Below, one piece after another: positions 15,247-22,663 of a DNA stretch of 34,917 bases; the first letter of the stretch is position 1, and every line of letters starts with the position of its first letter. Where the stretch lies: assembly GCA_902628045.1 (NCBI GenBank), contig CACOLU010000011.1, forward strand, positions 1 through 34,917. The letters run 5' to 3'. The DNA comes from an uncultured Candidatus Actinomarina sp. GTDB taxonomy: Bacteria > Actinomycetota > Acidimicrobiia > Actinomarinales > Actinomarinaceae. A program made the position numbers and the translations under genes. Below the pieces are notes generated by a model that ran no database searches, was not told the DNA's origin, and saw only the letters and a program-made list of their open reading frames with translations.

Positions 15247-15615
15247 CTATTTGGAATTACGTCTTTTTAATATTGAAATTAAATCAGTTAGATCTTCTCT
15301 TGTTTCTATTCTTTTGAAATACCTTAATCCAAAAAAAGTTATTAGAGTTAAAAATAATGTAGTACTCAAAAAATTAATAATTTTTACTACTGCAGAACCT
15401 ATACAAGATTTTCTATTAACACCTAGTGATTCCATAAATTCTGTATTGCCAATGTTAGATACAATTTCTAAAACAGTTCCGCAACTTACTTCAAACTCTT
15501 TATAAAGATTTAATGATATCCCTACATATTCAAGCGTTACATCGCTAAAAAGATTAAAAATACTTACCAAAAATAAAAAAAATAAAAATATTAGAAATGA
15601 TTTTTTATTAAACAT
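15247..15615 (-). CDS. small membrane protein with paired extracytoplasmic cysteines, unknown function
   Basis: 122 residues. A strongly hydrophobic N-terminal helix (about 6-24), an external loop of about 45 residues containing VSCGTV and KSCIGSA, and a second hydrophobic region (about 75-102) are followed by a basic, charged tail (FKRIETREDLTDLISILKRR). The CGT...CIGSA arrangement resembles small actinobacterial membrane proteins with a CGS...C pattern that I recall as uncharacterised; the two cysteines could form a disulfide outside the membrane. A plus-strand ORF across the same bases lacks family resemblance and is taken to be a shadow. The gene is divergent from the 15637 gene with only 21 bp between starts. 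Confidence 0.6.
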   Translation of the reverse strand: MFNKKSFLIFLFFLFLVSIFNLFSDVTLEYVGISLNLYKEFEVSCGTVLEIVSNIGNTEFMESLGVNRKSCIGSAVVKIINFLSTTLFLTLITFFGLRYFKRIETREDLTDLISILKRRNSK

Positions 15616-15623
15616 AAACTAAA

Positions 15624-15629
15624 TACACT
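15624..15629 (+). promoter_or_regulatory. leaderless-type -10 hexamer of the 15637 gene
   Basis: TACACT ends 7 nt before the ATG at 15637, inside the 21 bp gap between two divergent genes. There is no room for a longer leader unless the promoter lies inside the opposite gene. Confidence 0.35.
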
Positions 15630-15636
15630 TTACTAA

Positions 15637-16206
15637 ATGGATGAAATAAAACTGCTAGAAAATCAATTAAAGAGAATGCGAAGTATGAACAAATTCTATC
15701 ATTTACAGTTTTTGAATGATGTGAGATATTTCTTTGTTTTAGGATTAATCTCACTAGTTATTTCTTTCAATAATGAAAAAACATTGTATTTACTTCCTTT
15801 GATATCATTATTTGGAAGTGTAATTCTTGCTTTTCATGCGTATTATTTAATATTTTCACGAAATTATTCAGAATTTTTAGAAAAAAAAATTAATAATTAC
15901 TTAAATAAAGATGCATATATTACTCATAAATTAGAAAATGCATATTTTTTTCCAATTCAAGATAAAAAAATAGTAGTAGCTAAACTTGGAAAAGATTTTT
16001 CATGGTTTAGTTTTGTGACTCTCTTTATTACGTTTTATGGAATTTCGTTGTATGTATATGGAATTTATAATATATTAGTTACTCTTAATAACATTAATTA
16101 TTTTATGTTTATAATATTTCTTACGCTCGTTACTTTTGCAGTAGGTTACTGGTGGTTTATAAATAACGAAGGTGAATCAAGATTGAGAACAATATATGAC
16201 GAATAA
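15637..16206 (+). CDS. four-helix membrane protein of unknown function
   Basis: 189 residues. A charged, amphipathic N-terminus (MDEIKLLENQLKRMRSMNKF) precedes two helices (about 31-45 and 50-72), a cytoplasmic loop of about 45 residues, and two more helices (about 122-145 and 152-175). The tail is acidic and basic (NNEGESRLRTIYDE). It resembles a 2TM-loop-2TM protein, but I recognise no family. It overlaps the thioesterase start by 11 bp, which suggests a co-transcribed group of membrane protein, thioesterase and cyclophilin lipoprotein. Confidence 0.65.
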   Translation: MDEIKLLENQLKRMRSMNKFYHLQFLNDVRYFFVLGLISLVISFNNEKTLYLLPLISLFGSVILAFHAYYLIFSRNYSEFLEKKINNYLNKDAYITHKLENAYFFPIQDKKIVVAKLGKDFSWFSFVTLFITFYGISLYVYGIYNILVTLNNINYFMFIIFLTLVTFAVGYWWFINNEGESRLRTIYDE

Positions 16207-16579
16207 ATTTACAAATTTTGATGGTGATAATCTAGATAATTACCTAGGTCATGAAATGATCGAAATAAAAGAGAACTATGTAAGGTCAAAGTTAATTGTT
16301 AAAGATCATCACAAACAACCAATGGGACTTGTTCATGGGGGTATATACTCAACATTAGCTGAAACGATTTCTTCTTACGGAGCTAACTTTTTAGATGGTG
16401 GTACATATGTTGGGGTTAATAACAATACAGATTTTTTATCAAGTGTTCAAAGTGGTGAGATAGTCTGTATTGCAGAACCTATTAGAATTGGAAGATCTTA
16501 TCAACTTTGGGAAACCAAAATGTATCACGAAGAAAAACTTTGTGCTGTGTCTAAAGTAAGATTAAGTAAGATAAAATGA
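16196..16579 (+). CDS. hotdog-fold acyl-CoA thioesterase (PaaI / YbdB type)
   Basis: 127 residues, one hotdog domain of the 4HBT/PaaI group. The signature MGLVHGGIYSTLAETISSYGA (about 42-62) carries the HGG loop and the catalytic-position Glu of the LAE helix. VGVNNNTDFLSSVQSGEIVCIAEP matches the following strand pair (usual form G.xxNxxFLxxxxxGxxxxxAxP). Such enzymes cleave aryl- or acyl-CoA thioesters in the cytoplasm; in some lineages they act on DHNA-CoA in menaquinone synthesis. The substrate here is not determined. It overlaps the upstream gene by 11 bp and the downstream one by 4 bp (ATGA). Confidence 0.9.
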   Translation: MTNKFTNFDGDNLDNYLGHEMIEIKENYVRSKLIVKDHHKQPMGLVHGGIYSTLAETISSYGANFLDGGTYVGVNNNTDFLSSVQSGEIVCIAEPIRIGRSYQLWETKMYHEEKLCAVSKVRLSKIK

Positions 16580-17214
16580 AAAAATATTTTGTATTAATAA
16601 TGCTTCTAAGCTTTTGTTCTTCAGCTAACGAAGAAAATGTAGAAGAAGCAGAAGTGCAAATTGAATCAACAACAACTATAGGAGTAGAAATGGCCGATAA
16701 AGTTTATGATAAAAAACCTGATATGAAAATAAACACAGATAGCAGTTACAGAGCTGTCATAAAAACAAATTTAGGTGACATGACTGTAGAATTCTTTACA
16801 GATGATGCACCAATGACTGTTAATAATTTTATTTCACTATCGAAAGATGGATACTACGATAATGTAATATTCCATAGAGTCATTTCCGGATTTATGATCC
16901 AAGGTGGAGATCCTTCTGGAACTGGCCATGGAGATTATGGTAAATATCCTGGATATGAATTTGAAGACGAGTTAAATAATCAAAGACCGTATGAAAAAGG
17001 TATCTTAGCTATGGCTAATAGAGGTCCGAATACTAACGGCAGTCAATTTTTCATAATGCATGAAGATTATCCACTTCCATATAGCTACACAATATTTGGT
17101 CAGGTAACAGATGGCTTTGATGTTATTGATAAAATTGCATCATCAGAAACAGATTCATCAGATAAACCAACAACAGATGTTGTTATAAGTTCTATTGAAG
17201 TTACAGAGAATTAA
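16576..17214 (+). CDS. cyclophilin-type peptidyl-prolyl isomerase, probable lipoprotein
   Basis: 212 residues. A short signal peptide (MKKYFVLIMLLSF) ends at Cys14-Ser-Ser, with Phe at -1, which is unusual for a lipobox. An acidic spacer (about 18-40) leads to a cyclophilin domain at about 54-210. Active-site and conserved residues are visible in FHRVISGFMIQGGDPSGTG and TNGSQFFI. It would assist folding of exported proteins at the outer face of the membrane. In M. tuberculosis order a cyclophilin (ppiB) lies between relA and the hydrolase gene; here none is in that slot, and this exported version sits upstream of thrS instead. Its 3' end overlaps the convergent gene by 14 bp. Confidence 0.93.
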   Translation: MKKYFVLIMLLSFCSSANEENVEEAEVQIESTTTIGVEMADKVYDKKPDMKINTDSSYRAVIKTNLGDMTVEFFTDDAPMTVNNFISLSKDGYYDNVIFHRVISGFMIQGGDPSGTGHGDYGKYPGYEFEDELNNQRPYEKGILAMANRGPNTNGSQFFIMHEDYPLPYSYTIFGQVTDGFDVIDKIASSETDSSDKPTTDVVISSIEVTEN

Positions 17215-17761
17215 AATACTTTAAAGTTTTTTTACTAAATATTCCGCCTGGTACACCTTTGGTGTTTTTAAGTAGGTAATTCTTTTCAAAGAGTTCTTTT
17301 GTAAGATTTTTAATGTAGTTTTCTGAATAATTTAATTTTTTGGCCAAAAATAATGAATAATTATTGTAATTCGATTTTATATAAAAATCATAAACGTAAG
17401 CGTACTGACATAATAATTCATTACGATTTTGTGTATTTCTTGTTTTAATCGTTTTTACAAATTTGTTTAAATTTATTTTATTAAATTTATTATTTCCTGT
17501 TTTTTTTGTAAAGTAACTGCCATCCACATCAGATAAGTTAGATATCTCTTTTTGCGCTTTTTTATTTAAGCTGTATATGTTTAATTTTCTTAGATCAATA
17601 GAACTAATAGCATTACTCGATTTAGAAGATATTTTTATTGAAGTATTCTGTAGTTGATATTCATTTATAAATTCATAAGTAAGTTCAACATTATATTTTT
17701 TGTTAAAATTTAAAAACGTATAAACAATTTTAGATTTATCAAATACTATATTATTTTTCAT
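17201..17761 (-). CDS. Lys/Asn-rich orphan protein with a helix-turn-helix-like C-terminus
   Basis: 186 residues, very rich in Lys, Asn, Ser, Ile and Tyr. The N-terminal 110 residues match nothing I recognise. The last 75 follow a pattern I associate with actinobacterial DNA-binding proteins: a helix (LLCQYAYVYDFYIKS), then LFLAKKLNYSENYIKNLTKELFEK (LAxxLxxSxxxVxxxxxxxxxx), then YLLKNTKGVPGGIFSKKTLKYF, where a GL-type turn and a GxxGGxLT-type wing would sit. The function is unknown and a regulatory role is a guess. It is divergent from thrS with 85 bp between starts and has a TAAAAT 6 nt before its ATG, so it could in principle affect the thrS operon. Confidence 0.65.
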   Translation of the reverse strand: MKNNIVFDKSKIVYTFLNFNKKYNVELTYEFINEYQLQNTSIKISSKSSNAISSIDLRKLNIYSLNKKAQKEISNLSDVDGSYFTKKTGNNKFNKINLNKFVKTIKTRNTQNRNELLCQYAYVYDFYIKSNYNNYSLFLAKKLNYSENYIKNLTKELFEKNYLLKNTKGVPGGIFSKKTLKYFNSL

Positions 17762-17767
17762 AGATTC

Positions 17768-17773
17768 ATTTTA
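17768..17773 (-). promoter_or_regulatory. leaderless-type -10 hexamer of the HTH-like gene
   Basis: On the minus strand, TAAAAT ends 6 nt before the ATG at 17759-17761. No Shine-Dalgarno is present. Confidence 0.4.
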
Positions 17774-17834
17774 TTATCAAATTTAAAAATTTTTTTAAAT
17801 AATTATGAAGTTAAGAATTACATAGAAGAGATAT

Positions 17835-17840
17835 TATTAT
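17835..17840 (+). promoter_or_regulatory. leaderless-type -10 hexamer of thrS
   Basis: TATTAT ends 6 nt before the ATG at 17847 (an overlapping TATTAT starts 3 nt earlier). The 85 bp between the divergent starts is too short for a T-box leader, and no Shine-Dalgarno is seen. Confidence 0.45.
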
Positions 17841-17846
17841 TAAATC

Positions 17847-19784
17847 ATGAATGTTGACATTACATTACCTGACGGTTCAATAAGAAATTATGAATCTCCA
17901 GTTACTGGTTATCAGATAGCGGAGGGCATAGGCCCTAGGTTACTTAAAGATGCAATATGTGTTGAAATTGATAATAAATTTCAAGATCTATCGTATGAAA
18001 TTTCTGAAGATACAAGTATAAGAATAGTAACAACAAAAGATTTGGATGCTTTACATATTCTTAGACATTCATCTGCGCATATTCTTGCGCAAGCAGTTTT
18101 AAACTTGTATCCAAAAGCCCAATTTGGAGTTGGGCCAAGTATAGAAAATGGCTTTTATTATGATTTTCTATTTGAAAATCCTATTAAAGAAAATGAACTT
18201 GAAAATATTGAAAAAGAAATGAAAAAAATTGCTAAAAGTTCTCAAAATTTTGTAAGATCTGAAATTACAAAAAAAGAAGCTGAAAGAATATTTAAAAATC
18301 AAAAACTTAAATTAGAGTTAATTGAATCTGCAGAATCTGATGAAGGTGTTGGAGAAGATGTTGTTTCAATATATACAAACAATAAATTTCTTGATTTGTG
18401 TATGGGACCACATATCCCATCTACAAATGTTTTAAAATATTTTAAACTTACAAAAATATCAGGAGCGTATTGGCGAGGCGATGAATCTAATGTACAGCTC
18501 CAAAGGATTTATGGTACTTCATGGTTTACAAAAGAGGATTTAGATCAATACTTAATCCAACAAGAAGAAGCAGAGAAAAGAGATCATAGAAAACTAGGTA
18601 ATGAACTTGATTTATTTACATCAAGTGAGGAGTTAGGTTCTGGTAACTTTTTATGGAAACCAAAGGGTGCCGTATTAAGAGATGTAATTGAATCGTATAG
18701 CAAAAAAGCTCATTTACATAACGGGTACTCATTAGTTAACACTCCTCATATAGGTAAATCTATTCTTTGGGAAACATCTGGTCATCTTGATCACTATAGC
18801 GAAAATATGTATCCACCTATTCATCACGATGAAAATAATGAAACTTATTATTTAAAGCCAATGAACTGTCCTTTTCATATTCTCGTATATAAAAGCGACT
18901 TACATTCATACAAAGAATTACCTTTAAGATATTTTGAATTCGGTGCAGTTTATAGATACGAAAAAACTGGAGTTCTGCATGGACTTCTTAGACTAAGAGG
19001 ATTTACTCAAGATGATGCACATATTTTTTGTACAACTGACCAAATTAACGATGAAGTAAAAACTCTTCTCTCATTTTCTGTAAATTTGTTGAGTAGTTTT
19101 GGATTAACTGAAATTGAAGCGGACTTGTCTACAAAACCCAAAAAATACATTGGTAGTGATAAAGACTGGGACAATGCTACTAGTAGTCTTAAGCAATCCC
19201 TAACAGAACTAGAAGTTCCATTCCAAACAGCAGAAGGAGAAGGTGCATTTTACGGTCCCAAAATTGATTTACACGCAAAGGATGCAATAGGTAGGAGATG
19301 GCAATTAAGCACAATCCAGATTGATTTTGCACAACCAGATAATTTTGATATTGAATATGTTAATTCTAATAATAAGAAATCAAGACCAGTCATGATACAC
19401 AGAGCGTTATTAGGATCAGTAGAACGATTTACTGCAGTTTTACTTGAACATTATGCCGGTAACTTACCGGGGTGGCTATCACCAACGCAGGTAGATATTC
19501 TAACAATTGGAGATGTAAACGATTATGCAAAAAACATAAAGAATGATCTTAATTCTTTCAGAGTTAATTTAGATAATAGAAATATCAGACTTGGTGAAAA
19601 GTTACATATTTCAGAAAAATCAAAAACACCAATCCAAATAATTATTGGTGAGAAAGATTCATCAAATAACACTATGGCTGTAAATATATTTGGAAAAGAG
19701 AACATGAAAGACGTTGACTATAAAAAAGCAATAACAAGTATTAAAAACACATTAAAAGAACCGGAGTTTAGGTTAAATGGTTGA
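17847..19784 (+). CDS. thrS: threonyl-tRNA synthetase
   Basis: 645 residues, full length. Domains in order: TGS (about 1-62), the editing domain with HSSAH (74-78) and DLCMGPHIP (C185, H189), the class II catalytic core with the zinc ligand C341 in MNCPFH, motif 2 (FGAVYRYEKTGVLHGLLRLR), H392 in DDAHIF, motif 3 (MIHRALLGSVERF), and an anticodon-binding domain from about residue 545. It charges tRNA-Thr in the cytoplasm. It heads the conserved actinobacterial gene block. The next gene starts 8 bp inside its end (ATGGTTGA). Confidence 0.98.
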   Translation: MNVDITLPDGSIRNYESPVTGYQIAEGIGPRLLKDAICVEIDNKFQDLSYEISEDTSIRIVTTKDLDALHILRHSSAHILAQAVLNLYPKAQFGVGPSIENGFYYDFLFENPIKENELENIEKEMKKIAKSSQNFVRSEITKKEAERIFKNQKLKLELIESAESDEGVGEDVVSIYTNNKFLDLCMGPHIPSTNVLKYFKLTKISGAYWRGDESNVQLQRIYGTSWFTKEDLDQYLIQQEEAEKRDHRKLGNELDLFTSSEELGSGNFLWKPKGAVLRDVIESYSKKAHLHNGYSLVNTPHIGKSILWETSGHLDHYSENMYPPIHHDENNETYYLKPMNCPFHILVYKSDLHSYKELPLRYFEFGAVYRYEKTGVLHGLLRLRGFTQDDAHIFCTTDQINDEVKTLLSFSVNLLSSFGLTEIEADLSTKPKKYIGSDKDWDNATSSLKQSLTELEVPFQTAEGEGAFYGPKIDLHAKDAIGRRWQLSTIQIDFAQPDNFDIEYVNSNNKKSRPVMIHRALLGSVERFTAVLLEHYAGNLPGWLSPTQVDILTIGDVNDYAKNIKNDLNSFRVNLDNRNIRLGEKLHISEKSKTPIQIIIGEKDSSNNTMAVNIFGKENMKDVDYKKAITSIKNTLKEPEFRLNG

Positions 19785-20262
19785 CGGTATTGAGATTGAT
19801 AAAAGTGTTGCGGAAGAAACATTACTACCTGATGATTTGAACTCCTTAGCAGTTGGTAGTTATGTTGTTCCAAATCCAAGAAAAAGACGTCAATATCCTT
19901 ATGTTGTTTCAGTAGTAATTTTATTAACTCTTTTAACGTCTTTAATAATTGATTTCGTTTCTTTTTTGCCTGTAATTATTATTTTGAGTTTTATTGCTTT
20001 GTTATTAATTTTTGTTGATAATAAATTTAAAATTCAACAACAAGAAGTAATAGAAAAAATTACTGACAATATTGAACATTCGATTGGGTATTATTCTATA
20101 GCCTTAACGTTTCAATTTACGATGAGACAAATATTAACACCTGTTTGGACAGTAATTGTATATTCTCATGAAAATCCACCAGTAAATAAAACAATTATTG
20201 AAATCAGTGCCTTTAGTGGAAAAGTAATTACTGATCCTTATACTGAAAAATTAAATGCTTGA
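19777..20262 (+). CDS. two-helix membrane protein in the usual HIT-protein position
   Basis: 161 residues. A polar N-terminus (about 1-40) containing YVVPNPRKRRQYPYVV precedes two adjacent membrane helices (about 43-60 and 63-82). A soluble C-terminal part of about 75 residues follows, including YYSIALTFQFTMRQILTPVWTV and VNKTIIEISAFSGKV. I do not recognise the family. In M. tuberculosis the gene between thrS and pgsA encodes a HIT-family hydrolase; this protein has no HxHxH motif and is not related. It overlaps thrS and pgsA by 8 bp each, so it belongs to this operon. Confidence 0.75.
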   Translation: MVDGIEIDKSVAEETLLPDDLNSLAVGSYVVPNPRKRRQYPYVVSVVILLTLLTSLIIDFVSFLPVIIILSFIALLLIFVDNKFKIQQQEVIEKITDNIEHSIGYYSIALTFQFTMRQILTPVWTVIVYSHENPPVNKTIIEISAFSGKVITDPYTEKLNA

Positions 20263-20827
20263 GAAATATTTTAAGAATAGTTCAGAAGTTTTTGCTACGC
20301 CATTTATAAAGATTCTTAAATTCTTAAATTTAAAACCCAATACTGTGTCAATGTTTGGATTGATTGTTATTGTTTTTGGTTCATATTGCTTTTATCTAGA
20401 AAATAGGGTCCTTGGGATTGTATTAATTTTTTTAGGTAGCGCTATAGATGGTCTTGATGGCCCTTACGCTAGACAGATGAATTTAGTTAGCGAAAAGGGC
20501 GCTATTTTAGACTCACTTATAGACAGGATAGGAGAGTTAATAATTTGGAGTGTTGTCGGTATTTCATTCACTGGAAACGATATGGAGCTTTTTACAATAT
20601 TTACAATAATTGTATCTTCAAATTTAATTCCATATATGCGAGCAAAATCTGAATATTATGGTTTATTAAATAAAAAAGGTTTGGCAGCTAGACCGGAGAG
20701 AGTAATATTTGCTGTTTTATTTATGTATTTTAATTTCAATTTTATTTTTGTTTATATCTTCGCTGTTATCACTTGGATTACTGCTCTCCAAAGATTTATA
20801 TACTTATACCAATATTTATCAAAATGA
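20255..20827 (+). CDS. pgsA: CDP-alcohol phosphatidyltransferase (phosphatidylinositol-phosphate synthase type)
   Basis: 190 residues with about five to six membrane helices. The family motif D-x2-D-G-x2-A-R-x8-G-x3-D-x3-D is complete: D65, D68, G69, A72, R73, G82, D86, D90. In Actinobacteria the gene in this position joins CDP-diacylglycerol to inositol 1-phosphate, the first step toward phosphatidylinositol and its mannosides, at the cytoplasmic membrane. Assignment to that substrate rests on the neighbours (PatA- and PimA-like genes). The ATG overlaps the previous stop by 8 bp, and the stop overlaps the next ATG (ATGA). The local symbol pgsA follows actinobacterial usage and does not mean phosphatidylglycerophosphate synthase. 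Confidence 0.92.
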   Translation: MLEKYFKNSSEVFATPFIKILKFLNLKPNTVSMFGLIVIVFGSYCFYLENRVLGIVLIFLGSAIDGLDGPYARQMNLVSEKGAILDSLIDRIGELIIWSVVGISFTGNDMELFTIFTIIVSSNLIPYMRAKSEYYGLLNKKGLAARPERVIFAVLFMYFNFNFIFVYIFAVITWITALQRFIYLYQYLSK

Positions 20828-21669
20828 AATATTTAATTATCAAGTTTGTTCATAATATTGTAAAAAAATATAGTCTTAAAAGTATATTGATCTTATCATA
20901 TCCAATTGGTTTTATTTATTATTTACTAACTCCTATAAGCAATATCAAACTTAGCAAACGAAGGAAAAATATTAAAAGTTACTCGCCTTTAATTGTAAAA
21001 ATTAATTACGTAAAGTATTGGATTGAGACTATCTGGTTATCAAAAGATGGGTATGATGCTCAAATCTCACAAAATGTTGAAATCATTAATGAAGACGAAG
21101 TTAAAAAATTAAATAAAAACTACAGTTCATTTATTATTGCGCTACCGCATGTTGGTAATTGGGAATTTGCAATTCCTATGGGTAAACCATTAAATCTTAA
21201 CCTTCTAGCAGTAGCTGAGCCATTGTCTGATAATAGAATCCTTGATTGGTTTACAGAATTAAGAGAATCACTTGGTTGTAAAATAATATTAGGTGGAAAA
21301 GGACAAAATACATATCAACAAATTAGTGAATATCTAGATGAAGGGCATCATGTATGCTTACTTGCAGATAGACATGTAGGAAAAAGTGGAGTTGGTGTTG
21401 AATTTTTTAACCAATTAGCTGCATTTCCAAAAGGACCTGTAGCGTTGTCTCTTGAAAAACAAGTACCTATTATTACTGCTGCATTTTTAAAGATAGATAA
21501 TAAATATAAACTTGTATTTGGAAAGCCCTTTATAGTTCCACATTTTGAAAATGACGCTCAAAGTATACAACATGGATTGAAAGTATTAAGTAAAGAGATG
21601 GAAAAACTTATTCTTTTAGATCCCAATCAATGGCATTCAATTCAACCAGTTTGGACTAGTGAGTATTAA
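20824..21669 (+). CDS. LPLAT-family acyltransferase, PIM acyltransferase (PatA-like)
   Basis: 281 residues, lysophospholipid acyltransferase family (HtrB/LpxL-like). The catalytic HxxxxE motif is H109-VGNW-E114 in LPHVGNWEFA. LLADRHVGKSGVGVEFF and FPKGPVALS are the usual second and third blocks. The hydrophobic N-terminus (about 19-37) fits membrane association. By position between pgsA and a PimA-like gene it would acylate phosphatidylinositol mannoside. The ATG at 20824 (ATGA overlap) is chosen over an in-frame ATG 51 nt upstream, which lies inside pgsA. It is slightly shorter than the mycobacterial protein. Confidence 0.9.
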   Translation: MKYLIIKFVHNIVKKYSLKSILILSYPIGFIYYLLTPISNIKLSKRRKNIKSYSPLIVKINYVKYWIETIWLSKDGYDAQISQNVEIINEDEVKKLNKNYSSFIIALPHVGNWEFAIPMGKPLNLNLLAVAEPLSDNRILDWFTELRESLGCKIILGGKGQNTYQQISEYLDEGHHVCLLADRHVGKSGVGVEFFNQLAAFPKGPVALSLEKQVPIITAAFLKIDNKYKLVFGKPFIVPHFENDAQSIQHGLKVLSKEMEKLILLDPNQWHSIQPVWTSEY

Positions 21670-22648
21670 AGTACTTTTATTGTCTCCTTATTCATTTAAA
21701 AAATATGGGGGAGTGCAAAATCAGGTTAATCTTATTGAAAAATACTTAATGTCAGATCACAAATTTGAAGTTAAAGTATTTGCTTATGGCAAGCTAGATT
21801 CATTAGATTCAAATCTAGTTTTCAATATTCCTTTCAATTCATCCATATCATCAGTATTACTTTTTCCAAATAGGAAATTATTACTTGAGTATATAAACTG
21901 GGCTGATGTAATTCATGTACATGAACCCTTTGTCCCATTATTATTTTGGAGATTACCCAAGAGCAAAGATTATATATTTACACACCATGCATCATTAGGA
22001 ATGCTTGTCACCAAAATTTTAAAAATTATTTATAAATTTAAAAACTATAACAGTGTAAGTACTTATGTAAGCGAATCAGCTAAATCTAATGCCTTATCAT
22101 TAAATGGTGATCCAGTTCTAATTCCTAATATGATAGAAATAAATAAAAATAAATCATTTAATAATATTGAAGGGTATTTATTCATTGGCCGTCAAGAAAG
22201 TAGAAAAAACTACGATTTTTATGTAAAGTTATCAAATCATAATTTATTTAAAAATAAATTATTTTATTCCATAACAAATAAAGATACATCTGATAAGAAT
22301 ATTTTTACTTACATAGATCCTTCAGAAGAATTAAAAACTGAAATATTTCAAAAAACAAATATTTACCTTGCTTTAAATACAAAAAGTGAAAGTTTTGGAA
22401 TAACCCTTATAGAAGCTGTGAATAATGGTAATCTCGTTATTTGTAGTGATCTTAAATCTTTTATTAACGTCCTACCAAATTCATATATTGTTTATAAAAA
22501 TAAAGATTTCAACTCATTATGTAATGTATTAGGAAATATTAATTCAAAAGATTTGAGTTCTCTTTGGGATAAGCAATATCGAGATATACAAATCTATGCA
22601 TTAGAAGAAAATATGAAGAAGTTCGTTTTATTATATTCAAACATATGA
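21659..22648 (+). CDS. pimA: GT4 glycosyltransferase, PimA-like mannosyltransferase
   Basis: 329 residues, GTG start overlapping the previous gene by 11 bp. GT4 (GT-B fold): an N-terminal SPYSFKKYGGVQNQV acceptor-loop motif typical of PimA, VIHVHEPFVPLL, FTHHAS, and the retaining EX7E motif E244-SFGITLI-E252. PimA adds the first mannose from GDP-mannose to phosphatidylinositol on the inner face of the membrane. The protein is about 45 residues shorter than mycobacterial PimA, mostly in the linker between the two domains. Function is inferred from family and operon; other PI-linked sugars are possible. Confidence 0.88.
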   Translation: MSIKVLLLSPYSFKKYGGVQNQVNLIEKYLMSDHKFEVKVFAYGKLDSLDSNLVFNIPFNSSISSVLLFPNRKLLLEYINWADVIHVHEPFVPLLFWRLPKSKDYIFTHHASLGMLVTKILKIIYKFKNYNSVSTYVSESAKSNALSLNGDPVLIPNMIEINKNKSFNNIEGYLFIGRQESRKNYDFYVKLSNHNLFKNKLFYSITNKDTSDKNIFTYIDPSEELKTEIFQKTNIYLALNTKSESFGITLIEAVNNGNLVICSDLKSFINVLPNSYIVYKNKDFNSLCNVLGNINSKDLSSLWDKQYRDIQIYALEENMKKFVLLYSNI

Positions 22649-22650
22649 TG

Positions 22651-22656
22651 TACTAT
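22651..22656 (+). promoter_or_regulatory. leaderless-type -10 hexamer of pdxS
   Basis: TACTAT ends 7 nt before the pdxS ATG, in the 15 nt gap after pimA. This gap and the absence of a Shine-Dalgarno suggest a new transcript starts here. Confidence 0.4.
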
Positions 22657-22663
22657 TAAATAT

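Noticed and set aside
15251-15505. Plus-strand open frame of 84 codons
   Set aside because: It overlaps the minus-strand membrane protein, which has sensible helices and a cysteine pattern, whereas this frame has no features of its own.
17221-17233. ACTTTAAAGT followed by a run of seven T as a terminator for the cyclophilin gene
   Set aside because: The stem is AT-only with no loop and would be very weak; it lies within the convergent coding region. Kept as doubtful only.
17762-17846. Possible T-box leader before thrS
   Set aside because: Only 85 bp separate the two divergent starts and no stem with an antiterminator or T-tract is seen. The start-proximal hexamer suggests no leader at all.
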